DNA of 36,847 bases from Opitutia bacterium (GCA_018668635.1 JABJCN010000043.1:1-36847); one strand, 5' to 3'. Shown: positions 25,830-35,766, numbered from the stretch's first letter. Numbers and translations: made by a program. The notes: generated by a model from the sequence alone, not told the origin.

Positions 25830-28469
25830 ATGGAACCTGCAAACAATACTTCCATGAACCTTGACTACAACAGATTCACCGAAATGGCAACCAGTGCAAT
25901 TCGCGGTGCACAAAACCTTTCAACCAAGTATGGTCAGCAGGAAATTGATAATGAGCACCTGCTCCTAGCCCTGCTCGAACAGGAGCACGGAATCATCTGG
26001 GGCATTCTGGAAGAAATGGAGATAAGTCCTGCTGCCCTACAGTTGGCTACAAGGCGAAATCTTGAAAAAAAGCCATCCGTGAAAGGCAGAATGGAAACCA
26101 GCCAAATGTATATGTCTGATGCCTTTAGGGAAACGATGGAAGCAACAGATAATATCGCTGAAAAACTCAAAGATGAATTTATCAGTACTGAGCATCTTTT
26201 CCTAGGTATTCTCCGTTGTGGCAAACCCGTCGAGTTGAAAAAATTTCTTGAGAAATTTGAACTGTCGGAAAAAAAAGTGCTCTCTTCGTTGAAAAAACTA
26301 CGAAGAGGTCAACGAGTGACATCTCAGAATCCGGAAAATACATTTCAAGCTCTAGAAAAGTATGGAACTGACCTCGTAGAGGATGCGCGAAATGGAAGAC
26401 TCGACCCAGTGATTGGACGCGATGCTGAGATTCGCAGTGTCATTCGCATCCTTTCACGCAAGACAAAGAACAACCCCGTCCTAATAGGTGAACCCGGTGT
26501 CGGCAAAACTGCCATCGTTGAAGGTCTTGCCCAGCGTATTCTTGGTGGAGATGTACCAGAGAGCCTCATGGAGCGCCGCCTTTTTTCGCTGGATCTTGGC
26601 GCACTTGTCGCGGGTGCCAAATTTAGAGGCGAGTTTGAAGAGCGTTTAAAAGCCGTCCTCCATGAGGTTCGAGCCAGTGAAGGACGAATCTTGCTCTTTG
26701 TCGATGAGTTGCACAATATTGTGGGAGCCGGCAAGGCCGAAGGCTCCATGGATGCCGGCAACATGCTGAAGCCAATGCTCGCCCGTGGAGAACTCCATTG
26801 CATCGGCGCCACCACTCTTAATGAGTATCGGCAGCACATTGAAGCAGACGGGGCTTTGGAGCGCCGATTTCAAACAGTGCTTGTCGATCAACCTACAGTT
26901 GAGGATACCATTTCCATTCTTCGCGGGCTAAAGGAACGCTTTGAAATTCATCACGGAGTTAGAATTCACGATGGGGCCCTGGTAAGTGCGGCCACCCTTT
27001 CAAATCGCTACATAACAGACCGTTTTCTACCCGACAAGGCCATAGACCTTATTGACGAAGCTTGCGCAATGATCCGTACAGAGTTGGATACAATGCCTGC
27101 GGAACTAGATGAGCTAAACCGTCGTATCCTCCAGCTTGAAATCGAGGAGACCGCCCTTGATCGGGAATCAGATGAAGCAAGTCATAAACGTTTGGATGAT
27201 CTCAGAGCTGAACTCGCGACTCTCCGTGAGCAAATGGACCGATTTCGTCGCAAATGGGAATCTGAAAAAGGTTCTATCAATAGCAGTCAAAAAATTCGTG
27301 AAGAAATCGAAAATGCTCGACGAGAATACGATGAAGCCGTTCGCCAAGGAAACCTAAGCCATGCGGGAGAAATCCTACATGCCCGGCTCCCGGAGCTTGA
27401 ATTACGCCTCAAAAATTTGAATGGATCAACGGACGAACCAAGGAAAGATTCTGATCGCCTGTTAAAAGAGGAAGTTACAGCCGATGAAATTTCTAACATA
27501 GTCTCCCGTTGGTCAGGAATTCCTGTCACCAGGCTGATGGAAGGAGAAAAGGAAAAACTGCTCCGACTGGAATCCATACTCCACGAACGGGTAATCGGGC
27601 AGGATGAAGCCGTTGTCAGTACAGCTGAAGCAATACTGCGAGCTCGAGCCGGCATCAAGGACCCGAACCGTCCAATTGGTAGTTTCCTCTTTCTTGGACC
27701 CACTGGGGTGGGTAAGACCGAGCTAGCTAAAACCCTTGCCACAACCCTCTTTGATTCCGAGCAGAACCTGACTCGTATCGACATGTCAGAGTACATGGAG
27801 AAACATTCAGTGGCCAGGCTCATAGGCGCACCTCCCGGATATGTCGGCTTCGAGGATGGCGGTCAACTGACGGAAGCTGTCCGGCGCAAACCTTATTCTG
27901 TGATCCTGTTTGATGAAATTGAAAAGGCACATCCCGATGTCTTCAATATTCTGCTCCAGATACTGGATGATGGCCGTGTAACAGACTCCCACGGGCGAAC
28001 CGTGGACTTTAAAAACACCGTGATTATCCTTACATCGAACATCGGTAGTGTGATTCTGCAGGAAGGTGTTAACGGGAATACTATCCCAGAAAGTGTCAAG
28101 GAAGTCGTATTCACGGAATTGCGATCATCATTTCGTCCCGAGTTCCTCAACCGGATCGATGACACCATCCTCTTTAAACCATTATCACTGGAAGAAATCA
28201 CCAAAATTGTTGGACTCTTATCCAATGATCTAAATAGACGGATGACCGATCGTGAAATATCCATCGAGTTCGTCAACGGCGCAAAGGAATGGATTGGTGA
28301 AAAAGGATATGATCCCGTCTATGGGGCGCGTCCACTGAAGCGATTCCTGCAAAAACAAGTGGAGACCCGGCTGGCTCGCTCCATTATTGAAGGTGACCTT
28401 GCCGAGGGAAATAAAGTTCGCTTCAGTGTTGACGCCGACTCTCTCAAAATGGAAATCATTCCGCAATAA
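25830..28469 (+). CDS. clpB: ClpB-type AAA+ disaggregase
   Basis: ATP-driven hexameric chaperone that rescues aggregated protein together with the DnaK system. The 879 residues comprise the Clp N-domain repeats (~10-155), the first AAA+ module with Walker A GEPGVGKT (220-227), a coiled-coil middle domain (~410-550, rich in Leu/Glu/Arg) that distinguishes ClpB from ClpA, and the second AAA+ module with Walker A GPTGVGKT (623-630). The C-terminal [19 protein letters not shown] is also typical. No ClpP-binding IGL/IGF loop is evident. ATG 25830 is used; the Met at 25854 ([12 protein letters not shown]) looks more like the usual ClpB N-terminus and may be the true start. No CIRCE operator was found upstream. 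Confidence 0.94.
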   Translation: MEPANNTSMNLDYNRFTEMATSAIRGAQNLSTKYGQQEIDNEHLLLALLEQEHGIIWGILEEMEISPAALQLATRRNLEKKPSVKGRMETSQMYMSDAFRETMEATDNIAEKLKDEFISTEHLFLGILRCGKPVELKKFLEKFELSEKKVLSSLKKLRRGQRVTSQNPENTFQALEKYGTDLVEDARNGRLDPVIGRDAEIRSVIRILSRKTKNNPVLIGEPGVGKTAIVEGLAQRILGGDVPESLMERRLFSLDLGALVAGAKFRGEFEERLKAVLHEVRASEGRILLFVDELHNIVGAGKAEGSMDAGNMLKPMLARGELHCIGATTLNEYRQHIEADGALERRFQTVLVDQPTVEDTISILRGLKERFEIHHGVRIHDGALVSAATLSNRYITDRFLPDKAIDLIDEACAMIRTELDTMPAELDELNRRILQLEIEETALDRESDEASHKRLDDLRAELATLREQMDRFRRKWESEKGSINSSQKIREEIENARREYDEAVRQGNLSHAGEILHARLPELELRLKNLNGSTDEPRKDSDRLLKEEVTADEISNIVSRWSGIPVTRLMEGEKEKLLRLESILHERVIGQDEAVVSTAEAILRARAGIKDPNRPIGSFLFLGPTGVGKTELAKTLATTLFDSEQNLTRIDMSEYMEKHSVARLIGAPPGYVGFEDGGQLTEAVRRKPYSVILFDEIEKAHPDVFNILLQILDDGRVTDSHGRTVDFKNTVIILTSNIGSVILQEGVNGNTIPESVKEVVFTELRSSFRPEFLNRIDDTILFKPLSLEEITKIVGLLSNDLNRRMTDREISIEFVNGAKEWIGEKGYDPVYGARPLKRFLQKQVETRLARSIIEGDLAEGNKVRFSVDADSLKMEIIPQ

Positions 28470-28514
28470 AAGGCTTGATGGAAACTCTTTAGATGATTCC
28501 ATGAAATAAACCAT

Positions 28515-28601
28515 GCCCGGGTGGTGGAATTGGTAGACACGCTGGATTTAGGATCCAGTGGCCGAAAGGCCGTGGGGGTTCAAGTCCCCCCTCGGGCACC
28601 A
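28515..28601 (+). tRNA. tRNA-Leu (anticodon UAG)
   Basis: The acceptor stem GCCCGGG (28515-28521) pairs with CTCGGGC (28591-28597), followed by A and an encoded CCA (28599-28601). The anticodon stem CTGGA/TCCAG encloses TTTAGGA, with anticodon TAG at 28549-28551, reading CUA leucine codons. The long variable arm (TGGCCGAAAGGCCGT region) is typical of class II tRNA-Leu. The T loop is GGTTCAAGT. All 87 bases look functional. Confidence 0.96.
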
Positions 28602-28856
28602 CATAGTCTAGAATAGGTAATTGATAACTAAATCACCTACATGAATGCCTCTGCTTTGACTCATGGCAAAGTTAAGAGTGTTTAAAATAGGTGTCCTCAA
28701 GAAATTATTTTGTGAATTTCTTATTTCCAATTTTACCCAAGATGCAATATACGAGGCTCAAGAAGGTAAAAGAAAAATTCCTCAGATGATTGTAATAAAC
28801 AACTGCCCAATCAAGAAATCTTTGCCGTTGATGCAGGTGGAGAAAGGCGGCAACAT
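28602..28856. other. Gap between tRNA-Leu and the FGE-fold lipoprotein gene
   Basis: These 255 bases hold no gene I can support. An imperfect inverted repeat TAGGTAAT/ATCACCTA (28614-28639) lies just after the tRNA. A 65-codon ORF (28663-28860) ends in an ATGA overlap with the next gene, but its composition is not protein-like and I see no family. Confidence 0.5.
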
Positions 28857-29738
28857 ATGATGATGAAGTTAGAGCGTTACTATTTTCCTGTTATGTTGGT
28901 TCTAGCCCTAGCCTTTGGGGGCTGTCCGGGGAAAAAAAACCCGAAAGCCCCTGATACACCCAATGATCCTCAAAAGGAAGAAACCCAAGGCATCCTACCT
29001 GAAGGCAAGCATTACACAGTCCCGGACCTTGATTTAAAGATGATATGGATACCGTCAGGAAAATTTGTCATGGGTAGTCCAAAGTCTGAACCGGGGCATC
29101 GCTATGAAGAAGAGGATTTGCACCAAGTAATTATTTCCCGAGGATTTTGGATCGGACAATTCGAGGTGACTCAAACTCAATTTGAGACAATTACGGGGGG
29201 AAACCCTAGCACATTCAAGGACCCTCAAATGCCAGTCCATAAAGTCAACTGGGAGGATGCTATGGAATTTTGCGAAACTCTAACGGATCGCGAAAATTCC
29301 ATGAATCGGATGCCGGATAAATGGGGCTTCAACCTGCCTACAGAAGCCCAATGGGAATATGCCTGCAGGGCCGATACAACAACGGTGTTTAATTTTGGAA
29401 ATGGGGCTGAAGAGCTCCCGCAATATGGTTGGTTCTCAGACAACAGTGACGGAAGCCCAAAGACTATTGGAACAAAAAAGCCGAATCCCTGGGGAATTCA
29501 TGACCTACATGGAAATGTTGGTGAATGGTGCTTCGACTGGTATGGAAAGGCGTACCCAGATGATGGCAGCGTAGATCCAATCACCAAGAAAGGATCGGCA
29601 TTCAAGATATTCCGCGGTGGCACCTACACGGATATCTCGGACCGATGCAGAGCAGCTTACCGCAACCGAGCAACACCAGACACTAGCAACTCATGGATTG
29701 GGTTTAGGGTAGTGCTGATGCGAAAGTATTTCGACTAG
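28857..29738 (+). CDS. Lipoprotein with formylglycine-generating-enzyme (SUMF1) fold, catalytic cysteines absent
   Basis: The N-terminus MLVLALAFGGC carries a lipobox-like end with C23, so the protein is probably membrane-anchored; a proline/charged linker follows. Residues ~60-290 are the FGE-sulfatase fold: MIWIPSGKFVMGS, FEVTQTQFE, PVHKVNWEDAMEFC, LPTEAQWEYACR, HDLHGNVGEWCFDWYG, and a final IFRGGTYTDISDRCRAAYRNRA then GFRVV. True FGEs have two active-site cysteines just after RGGSW; here that segment is TDISDR, so sulfatase activation is unlikely. Such FGE-like domains are common in Verrucomicrobiota and Planctomycetota with unknown roles. A reasonable Shine-Dalgarno (GGAGAAAGG, 28839-28847) precedes the ATG. 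Confidence 0.87.
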   Translation: MMMKLERYYFPVMLVLALAFGGCPGKKNPKAPDTPNDPQKEETQGILPEGKHYTVPDLDLKMIWIPSGKFVMGSPKSEPGHRYEEEDLHQVIISRGFWIGQFEVTQTQFETITGGNPSTFKDPQMPVHKVNWEDAMEFCETLTDRENSMNRMPDKWGFNLPTEAQWEYACRADTTTVFNFGNGAEELPQYGWFSDNSDGSPKTIGTKKPNPWGIHDLHGNVGEWCFDWYGKAYPDDGSVDPITKKGSAFKIFRGGTYTDISDRCRAAYRNRATPDTSNSWIGFRVVLMRKYFD

Positions 29739-29754
29739 ATCTAAGGCAGATTGT

Positions 29755-29774
29755 TTTCAGCCCCTAGCCTGAAA
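29755..29774. terminator. Possible bidirectional hairpin between convergent genes
   Basis: TTTCAG-CCCCTAGC-CTGAAA lies between the FGE-fold lipoprotein gene and purE stops. The six-base stem is perfect, but no long U-tract follows on either strand, so termination is only a suggestion. Confidence 0.3.
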
Positions 29775-29783
29775 TCTATATTC

Positions 29784-30176
29784 TCAACCAACGAGGTCAG
29801 CAATACGCTTGACTGCAAGAGCACAGTTACCGGGGTCTAAAACTGTAAGAACCGGTGTTTGGCTGGGCATCTGCAGTGTGGAGTGTACATTAACAAGCAT
29901 ATCGGCCTTGTCAGAGAAAGGCGGGCATCCAAAGGTCGGCCAGGTGGAATTCGCCGCAACAAAACCAGAAAGAGCATTGGATCGGCCAGCTATCGTGATG
30001 TAAACGATGCATTCCGCGTTTTTATTGACCTCCAAGATTTCAAGGACCTTGCGAGGTTGCTTGTGAGCAGAAGCGACGTGTTGCTCCCAGGCAATGCCGT
30101 GGGAGTCTAAGCCGTCAGTGATCTTCTTTGCGTGAGCCTCGTCTGAGGCAGATCCCATAATGATTACAGCTTTCAT
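29784..30176 (-). CDS. purE: AIR carboxylase, class II PurE-like
   Basis: Purine-biosynthesis enzyme making CAIR. The N-terminal MGSASD and VASAHKQP loops are typical of PurE. The core IAGRSNALSGFVAANSTWPTFGCPP resembles the animal class II AIR carboxylase domain (AGRSNGLGPV...) and not the class I bacterial mutase motif (AGAGGAAHLPGM). Class II enzymes use CO2 directly and do not need PurK. At 130 residues it is shorter than class I PurE (~160). The ATG overlaps the purC stop in ATGA (30176-30173), so translation is coupled. The class assignment rests on motif reading only. Confidence 0.88.
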   Translation of the reverse strand: MKAVIIMGSASDEAHAKKITDGLDSHGIAWEQHVASAHKQPRKVLEILEVNKNAECIVYITIAGRSNALSGFVAANSTWPTFGCPPFSDKADMLVNVHSTLQMPSQTPVLTVLDPGNCALAVKRIADLVG

Positions 30177-31159
30177 AAATACTTTTGGATATTGTTTGTG
30201 ATTCGTTCAGATACAGGCTGGTCTTCAGGTGGAAATGGGAAGGACTGTCCAGTTATTTTCTCGTAGAGAAATATATATCGACGGGAAAGTTCAACCACGA
30301 GGTCTTCGGGGGCATCCGGGAGAGTCTTGTCATTGTAAGGATCACAATGCTCCTTGAACCAGAGGCGAAGAAATTCCTTGTCAACGTTTTCGGGGTTTTC
30401 TCCTTTTTCAAAACGTTTTTGATAGGAATCTGCGATCCAGAAACGACTGGAATCAGGCGTATGGATTTCATCGATGAGGAGGATGCGTCCATCCTCAGCT
30501 CGACCGAACTCGTATTTGGTATCGACAAGGATAAGGCCATTCTCGGCCGCAACTCTCTGCCCATGCTCGAAAAGTGCCATTGCGTAATTACTGGCCTCGT
30601 CCCACTCTTCCTGTGTAAGCCAGTTCTCCGAGACGATCGCCTCGGGAGTAATCGGACGGTCGTGATCCTCCTCTTTGGTGGTCGGAGTGAGAAGGTTTTT
30701 TTCAAGTTTCTGGTTTTTTAAGAGGCCCTCAGGAAGAGGATTGCCACAATAATTACGGGAACCCTCCTTGTAAACAGTCCAAAGAGAGGTACTCGTAGAA
30801 CCAGTGATATAGCCACGCACAACAAATTCGATCGGAAGTACTTTGCACTTGCGGGCGGTAATAACATTAGGGTCGGCAACCTCGATAACATGGTTATTCA
30901 CGATGTGCTTTGTATTCTCAAACCACCAGGCACTGGTAAGGTTGAGAACCTGCCCCTTGAAAGGAATGGATGCAAGAACACGGTCAAAGGCACTTTGCCG
31001 ATCGGTGGTGATTAGGAGTAATTGGTTTCCTATATCATAGCGGTCACGGACCTTGCCGTGATATTTTTCTCCACGAGGACATGTGGTTTCGGTAAGGCAA
31101 TTGCGAAGGTTTCGCCGAATACGCTCCTCATAGTGATCAGGTGTTTTGATATTGGTCAT
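30173..31159 (-). CDS. purC: Phosphoribosylaminoimidazole-succinocarboxamide (SAICAR) synthase
   Basis: Joins CAIR and aspartate in purine synthesis. The 328 residues match the longer (Ade1-like) SAICAR synthetase form; E. coli PurC has ~237. Motifs are YHGKVRDRYDI, LITTDRQSAFD, PIEFVVRGYITGS, ILVDTKYEFG, ILLIDEIHTPDSSRFW. It directly precedes and overlaps purE, the same order as the two domains of the animal PAICS fusion. Upstream (31160-31222) is an AT-rich spacer with no clear promoter and no Shine-Dalgarno. Confidence 0.96.
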   Translation of the reverse strand: MTNIKTPDHYEERIRRNLRNCLTETTCPRGEKYHGKVRDRYDIGNQLLLITTDRQSAFDRVLASIPFKGQVLNLTSAWWFENTKHIVNNHVIEVADPNVITARKCKVLPIEFVVRGYITGSTSTSLWTVYKEGSRNYCGNPLPEGLLKNQKLEKNLLTPTTKEEDHDRPITPEAIVSENWLTQEEWDEASNYAMALFEHGQRVAAENGLILVDTKYEFGRAEDGRILLIDEIHTPDSSRFWIADSYQKRFEKGENPENVDKEFLRLWFKEHCDPYNDKTLPDAPEDLVVELSRRYIFLYEKITGQSFPFPPEDQPVSERITNNIQKYL

Positions 31160-31222
31160 GTTCTATAAATGAAAATTAAATTAATTGAAGAATCTAAAAG
31201 GCAAAATCAAGCAGGAAGGTAA

Positions 31223-32578
31223 TTATTCCATTCTAGAGGTAACTTCACCATCAATAAATCGGGTACAAAGAAGATCACCAGGGGCAAGGCTGGAAGCACG
31301 GGTGACAACCATGCCTTCGGCATTCATTGCAATGGAAAACCCACGGGCAAGGGTTCGGGACAGACTCGCCGTTTCTAGGCGAGTCTTCAGTGCATCAAAC
31401 TGATTGTAATAGCTTTCAAACTGGTGGGTGACTCTGATATTGAGACGATCGCTGGCGTGCTGAACCCGCGCTTGCAAAAGCGGCAAAATTCCGGCGGGGG
31501 AATAATGACACAATTGCCTAAACCCTTCTTGCAGGTGCCTTTGTTTATCCTGAACCGAGCGCTGAAAAATTGAAAGAAAACGAGCAGTCATTTCATCTAA
31601 ACGCTGGGCGGAACTCTCAATAAGCCGTTGAGGCCTGAGTGAATGTAGGCGTTGTAGAAGATGATGATGTTCACGCCAACGAGCGGAAATTTCCTGACCT
31701 GTAATCTGCAAAAGCCGGTTATATGCATTTTGAGTACGTTGTTGAAAATCAAGAAAACTCTGAAAGATCTGGCTTGCCGCAGAAGTGGGAGTTTCTGCCC
31801 GAAAATCGGCGGCAAAATCTGTCAGAACAAAATCAATCTCGTGTCCAACGGCAGAAATGATCGGAAGAGGAAAATCAGCAACTGCACGAACCAGCTTTTC
31901 ATCATTGAAACATGCCAAATCCTCCAGACTGCCACCACCTCGACCGAGAACAAGAAGTTCCAGACCTGGAATCTCCTCGGCAACTGCCAGACCAGCAAGT
32001 AAGCTAGAGGGCGCATCGGCTCCCTGAACGATGGCAGGAATTACATATATTTCTCCAGTCCAGCCCTTATCTAGAAGGTTGCTGCGAAAATCCTGGATTG
32101 CTGCACCAGTAGGTGAAGTGAGAAAGGCAATTCTGGCAGGGACAGGAGGGAGTGTTTGCTTCCGATCTTTATCAAAAAGGCCTTCTGCAGAGAGCTTGCG
32201 TTTCAGTCGTTCAAATTCCTGCTGGATGCGGCCAACACCATCGTCCATCATTTGACGAACAATTAACTGATAGTTTCCTCGCGCTTCATAGACAGTAACA
32301 TCGCCAAAAGCTAAGACCTGTCGCCCTTCCTGAAGTACAGGTAGAAACCCACCAGCATTGCCCCGGAAAGCAACAGCAGAAAGTTGAGCATCAGAATCCT
32401 TGAGCGTAAAATAATGATGGCCACTGGCGACACTGCGTAAATTGGATATTTCACCTCGAATCCAACAAGTGCCAACTTGTTGCTGAAGAAGTTGCTTAAT
32501 TTGACGGGTAAGCTGGGTAACAGTTAGAATCTGTTCGCCTGCACCACTTGGTGAGCAGTTATTATTTTGAAACTCCAT
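31223..32578 (-). CDS. xseA: Exodeoxyribonuclease VII large subunit
   Basis: Nuclease subunit that degrades single-stranded DNA; it normally works with several XseB subunits. The 451 residues include the N-terminal OB-fold (TVTQLTRQIKQLL, WIRGEISN, HHYFTLKD), the catalytic core (IAFLTSPTGAAIQDF, LLVLGRGGGSLEDL, AVGHEIDFVLTDFAAD) and a long coiled-coil C-terminus. No xseB is found in the window. The start overlaps the end of the VTT membrane-protein gene by 17 bases, suggesting coupling. Confidence 0.95.
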   Translation of the reverse strand: MEFQNNNCSPSGAGEQILTVTQLTRQIKQLLQQQVGTCWIRGEISNLRSVASGHHYFTLKDSDAQLSAVAFRGNAGGFLPVLQEGRQVLAFGDVTVYEARGNYQLIVRQMMDDGVGRIQQEFERLKRKLSAEGLFDKDRKQTLPPVPARIAFLTSPTGAAIQDFRSNLLDKGWTGEIYVIPAIVQGADAPSSLLAGLAVAEEIPGLELLVLGRGGGSLEDLACFNDEKLVRAVADFPLPIISAVGHEIDFVLTDFAADFRAETPTSAASQIFQSFLDFQQRTQNAYNRLLQITGQEISARWREHHHLLQRLHSLRPQRLIESSAQRLDEMTARFLSIFQRSVQDKQRHLQEGFRQLCHYSPAGILPLLQARVQHASDRLNIRVTHQFESYYNQFDALKTRLETASLSRTLARGFSIAMNAEGMVVTRASSLAPGDLLCTRFIDGEVTSRME

Positions 32579-33233
32579 ACCGCTTTGAAATCATTCGTGC
32601 CACAAGGGCCAACCCAATGAGCAAACCAACTCCAACAATAATTAGTTTGGCATTTCCCTTCAAGAGTCCATCGCCAAAAACAACAAATCCCACCGCCCAA
32701 AGAGACATGACCGGCAAGCTGACCAGTAAATAATTCTTTAGAGAGATTCCGCTAACTCCTAGTAAATAGTTCTGCACGGTAAGAGGTACGCCTGGCGTCA
32801 CACGAAGTATAATAGCCAAGCGAATCCCCTGTGACTGAGGCAAATCGGGTAATTTTTTTGAAAAACGTTCAAGAAATTTTTTGACAAGACTGCGACCTGG
32901 ATAAGCAGCAAAAAGGAAGGTCCACAATACGTTTACCCAAAGAGCTGAAGCAGTGAGAAGACAGGCAACAGGCATAGAGCCGGTTTTCTCGATCAACGCT
33001 CCACAGAGAATCAGAAAGGGGCTGGAAGGCACGCCAAGCCCGGGAAGAATTGCAATCGCAACAAGGAGAAAAAAAGCATGCTCCTGCGAATTTGTGTGCA
33101 ACCACCCCCACCAGCCCTTCAACCAATCACCTAACCCTTGAGATGTTTCGGTATTAACGAAACCAGTGAATAGTACCATTATTGGTATGCAGAACAATAG
33201 ACCAAAGTAAAAGTTTCTCGGTTTATGAGGCAT
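32562..33233 (-). CDS. VTT/TVP38-type (DedA-like) inner-membrane protein
   Basis: A membrane protein of ~223 residues with about five hydrophobic segments: FGLLFCIPIMVLFTGFV, FFLLVAIAILPGLGVPSSPFL, VACLLTASALWVNVLWTFLF, a helix around YLLVSLPVMSLWAVGFVVFG, and a final LIIVGVGLLIGLALVARM. The central PGLGVPSSPFLILCGAL and RVTPGVPLTVQNYLLGV match the VTT (SNARE-associated) domain, the re-entrant loops of which are proposed to move phospholipids in related proteins. ATG 33233 is used; GTG 33254 adds seven residues. It overlaps xseA by 17 bases. Substrate and role are unknown. Confidence 0.85.
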   Translation of the reverse strand: MPHKPRNFYFGLLFCIPIMVLFTGFVNTETSQGLGDWLKGWWGWLHTNSQEHAFFLLVAIAILPGLGVPSSPFLILCGALIEKTGSMPVACLLTASALWVNVLWTFLFAAYPGRSLVKKFLERFSKKLPDLPQSQGIRLAIILRVTPGVPLTVQNYLLGVSGISLKNYLLVSLPVMSLWAVGFVVFGDGLLKGNAKLIIVGVGLLIGLALVARMISKRYGVSK

Positions 33234-33378
33234 ATGACTTGAAGAAAAGATCACCTAATTATTAATTGGGTTAACTCCAACCTTGATTCCCTGAGCAAAT
33301 CAACCATTCTTTAATGCTAAGATATTTTTTAGAGAAGTTGGGCAACCCAAATCTTTCAACCGCAAACCCGTTTCTAGC

Positions 33379-33846
33379 ATGCAAGAAAAGAAGGTAAACA
33401 CGCTGGATTTACCACAAATTAAAAAAATCATCGCACTGGTAGAAAATTCCAATCTTTCGGAATTTGAAATCGAGCAAAACTCCTTCCGCTTAAAACTCTG
33501 CAAAGGAACAGCTCCTGTAATAACAGAAGCATCTTCTGTCGCCCTGCCCACCAACCCATCGGCACAAGTTGAAGAAAAGCCGATTCCTCAAGAAGAAGAT
33601 GGTAAATTTCAATATATCAATGCGCCAATGGTCGGCACTTTCTACCGTGCACCGAGTCCGGATACAGATAACTTCGTGGAAGTGGGGCAAAAAGTAAACG
33701 AGAAGTCGATTGTTTGTATCGTCGAGGCCATGAAGGTCATGAACGAGCTTCATGCGGACTGTACAGGAACTATTGCCGAAATTCTTGTGGAAAATGCCAA
33801 CGGAGTGGAATACGGCCAGCCCCTCTTTAAGATCGCACTGACCTAA
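33379..33846 (+). CDS. accB: Biotin carboxyl carrier protein of acetyl-CoA carboxylase
   Basis: Carries the biotin carboxylated by AccC in the first step of fatty-acid synthesis. The 155 residues have an N-terminal helical/beta part, a Pro/Ala/Glu linker (~50-75) and the biotinyl domain with EAMKVMNE; K119 is the biotinylated lysine. VGTFYRAPSPD is the usual opening of the domain. It is followed 12 bases later by accC. No Shine-Dalgarno is seen; the upstream leader contains a small hairpin TTGGG-CAA-CCCAA. Confidence 0.97.
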   Translation: MQEKKVNTLDLPQIKKIIALVENSNLSEFEIEQNSFRLKLCKGTAPVITEASSVALPTNPSAQVEEKPIPQEEDGKFQYINAPMVGTFYRAPSPDTDNFVEVGQKVNEKSIVCIVEAMKVMNELHADCTGTIAEILVENANGVEYGQPLFKIALT

Positions 33847-33858
33847 GCCACCCGGCGC

Positions 33859-35238
33859 ATGATCCGAAAAGTCCTCATTGCCAACAGGGGGGAGATTGCC
33901 CTCCGGATTATTCGTGCCTGCCGAGAGCTGGGCATGAAGTCTGTAGCAGTCTATTCTGATGCCGACGAAGATTCATTGCCAGTTCAATTGGCTGACGAAG
34001 CCATCTGTATCGGACCTGCCTCAAGCCAAGAAAGCTATCTAAAGGCTGACCGTATTCTTTCTGCAGCGGAAATTGCGAATGTTGATGCAATTCACCCAGG
34101 ATATGGCTTTCTTTCAGAAAATGCAGAGTTTGCGGAACAATGTGAACGTTGTAACATTAAATTTATAGGGCCCAAGTCCGCCACAATCCGCCAGATGGGC
34201 GACAAGGCAGTGGCGAGAGAAACCGTCAATAAATTTAAGGTGCCAATGGTTCCCGGTAGTGATGGTCCGGTAGAAAGTGAGAATGAGGGATTGAGGGTCG
34301 CCAAGTCGATTGGCTTTCCTGTTATCATAAAAGCTGTTGCGGGAGGCGGAGGGCGAGGCATGCGCGTAGCACACAATGCTGCCGCTTTTGGAAAATCATT
34401 TGAGACTGCAAAAAATGAAGCCGAAAAAGCCTTTGGTAATGGCCAACTCTACATTGAAAAGTTCATCGATTCCCCAAGACACATTGAGTTTCAAATTCTT
34501 GCAGACCAACACGGAAAGATAGTACATCTAGGCGAGCGAGACTGTTCAGTACAACGTCGGCACCAGAAAATCATTGAAGAGGCCCCTTCCCCTTTCCTTT
34601 CCCCAGAAATGCGCAAAACAATGGGAAGAGCTGCGGTCAAGGCGGCACAAGCGGCAGAGTACCAGAATGCAGGAACTGTCGAGTTTCTTGTCGATTCCAA
34701 GAAAAACTTTTATTTCATTGAAATGAATACGAGGATTCAGGTTGAGCATGGTGTAACCGAGGAGGTCACAGGCATAGACTTGGTCAAGGAGCAGTTGACA
34801 ATAGCAGCCAATGAGAAACTGGCCTTTGATCAAAGAAGTATCAAGTTTCAGCGGCACTCGATAGAGTGCAGAATTTGTGCTGAGGACCCGGTCAACAACT
34901 TCCTTCCTAGTCCTGGTGAAATTGAGTTATATTTCGCACCCGGGGGCCATGGAGTACGCGTTGATTCCCATGTATATTCGGGATATAAAATCTCCCCCCA
35001 CTACGATAGCATGATTAGCAAACTCATTACTTTTGGCCGTAACCGCTCACTCGCCTTGGACCGCATGGAACGTGCCTTGGGGGAATACATCATTCGAGGA
35101 AAGAATCTTCGTAATAATATTCCTTTTTGCAGAGCCATTATCAAGGATCCTGTTTTCCGTGCGGGCAAAGCGACAACACGCTACGTTGAAGACTTCCTTG
35201 CCAGAACTCCCAATGAGATGTTTACCCCTAAGGCTTAA
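33859..35238 (+). CDS. accC: Biotin carboxylase of acetyl-CoA carboxylase
   Basis: ATP-grasp enzyme that carboxylates AccB biotin. The 459 residues contain [15 protein letters not shown], the [12 protein letters not shown] segment, the glycine-rich [13 protein letters not shown] loop, [21 protein letters not shown] and [20 protein letters not shown]. The last is normally NTRxQVEHxVTE, so it is intact. It is slightly longer than E. coli AccC (449). It forms an operon with accB; the Asp23-family gene follows after 81 bases. Confidence 0.98.
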   Translation: MIRKVLIANRGEIALRIIRACRELGMKSVAVYSDADEDSLPVQLADEAICIGPASSQESYLKADRILSAAEIANVDAIHPGYGFLSENAEFAEQCERCNIKFIGPKSATIRQMGDKAVARETVNKFKVPMVPGSDGPVESENEGLRVAKSIGFPVIIKAVAGGGGRGMRVAHNAAAFGKSFETAKNEAEKAFGNGQLYIEKFIDSPRHIEFQILADQHGKIVHLGERDCSVQRRHQKIIEEAPSPFLSPEMRKTMGRAAVKAAQAAEYQNAGTVEFLVDSKKNFYFIEMNTRIQVEHGVTEEVTGIDLVKEQLTIAANEKLAFDQRSIKFQRHSIECRICAEDPVNNFLPSPGEIELYFAPGGHGVRVDSHVYSGYKISPHYDSMISKLITFGRNRSLALDRMERALGEYIIRGKNLRNNIPFCRAIIKDPVFRAGKATTRYVEDFLARTPNEMFTPKA

Positions 35239-35268
35239 ATATTCAACATAAGGGAAGTTGGATAAACG

Positions 35269-35296
35269 TTGCGAAATTACCTTTAGCTGATAATTT
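35269..35296 (+). promoter_or_regulatory. Possible internal promoter before the Asp23-family gene
   Basis: TTGCGA (35269-35274), a 16-base spacer and TAATTT (35291-35296) lie in the 81-base gap after accC. It would allow separate expression of the Asp23/AmaP pair; the match is weak. Confidence 0.25.
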
Positions 35297-35319
35297 AAAT
35301 AAACAAATTAAAAATAATC

Positions 35320-35745
35320 ATGAAGAACACCGCATCCAATCAGGCAATCCCGACAGTAACTGCTGACACAAACTCCTTGGGTGAGGTCAAAATTAACCAT
35401 GATGTAATTGCACGCATTGTACACCTTTCCTGTGTCGAAGTACCGGGGGTTCATTCTGTAGGAGGCGGGTTTTCATTTTCAGACCTTATTCCAAATAAAA
35501 GTTCAAGCAAAGGTGTACGTATCAGCGAAAATGAGAATGGTTACGTTATAGAAGTACACGTGATTATGAAGTTTGGCGTTGAAATGGGCAAGACCGCTCA
35601 GGAAATCCAACGTCGTATTAGCGACCAGATCGATAAAATGACCAGTAGTCCTGTCAGTAAAATTGATGTGGTCATTGAAGGCGTCGAAACAGAGGAAGAC
35701 CAACCCAAAGAAACAAACTGGGAGAATCCTGTTGCGACCAATTAA
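35320..35745 (+). CDS. Asp23/Gls24 family protein (YqhY-like)
   Basis: The 141 residues match the Asp23/Gls24 family: LGEVKINHDVIARIVHLSCVEVPGV at the start, GVRIS...NGYVIEVHVIMKFG in the middle and VSKIDVVIEGV at the end. In Staphylococcus, Asp23 is an envelope-stress protein tethered by AmaP. In Bacillus, the homologue YqhY is encoded after accB-accC and affects acetyl-CoA carboxylase. The same neighbours occur here: accB, accC upstream and an AmaP-like gene 21 bases downstream. A regulatory or envelope role linked to lipid synthesis is inferred. Confidence 0.9.
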   Translation: MKNTASNQAIPTVTADTNSLGEVKINHDVIARIVHLSCVEVPGVHSVGGGFSFSDLIPNKSSSKGVRISENENGYVIEVHVIMKFGVEMGKTAQEIQRRISDQIDKMTSSPVSKIDVVIEGVETEEDQPKETNWENPVATN

Positions 35746-35766
35746 AAGAATATCCCTGAGCGAACA

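Noticed and set aside
27287-27823. 178-codon minus-strand ORF inside clpB
   Set aside because: Serine/arginine-rich shadow of the clpB coding frame.
28663-28860. 65-codon ORF ending in an ATGA overlap with the FGE-fold lipoprotein gene
   Set aside because: The overlap is suggestive, but the composition is not convincing, no family is recognised, and the lipoprotein gene has its own Shine-Dalgarno.
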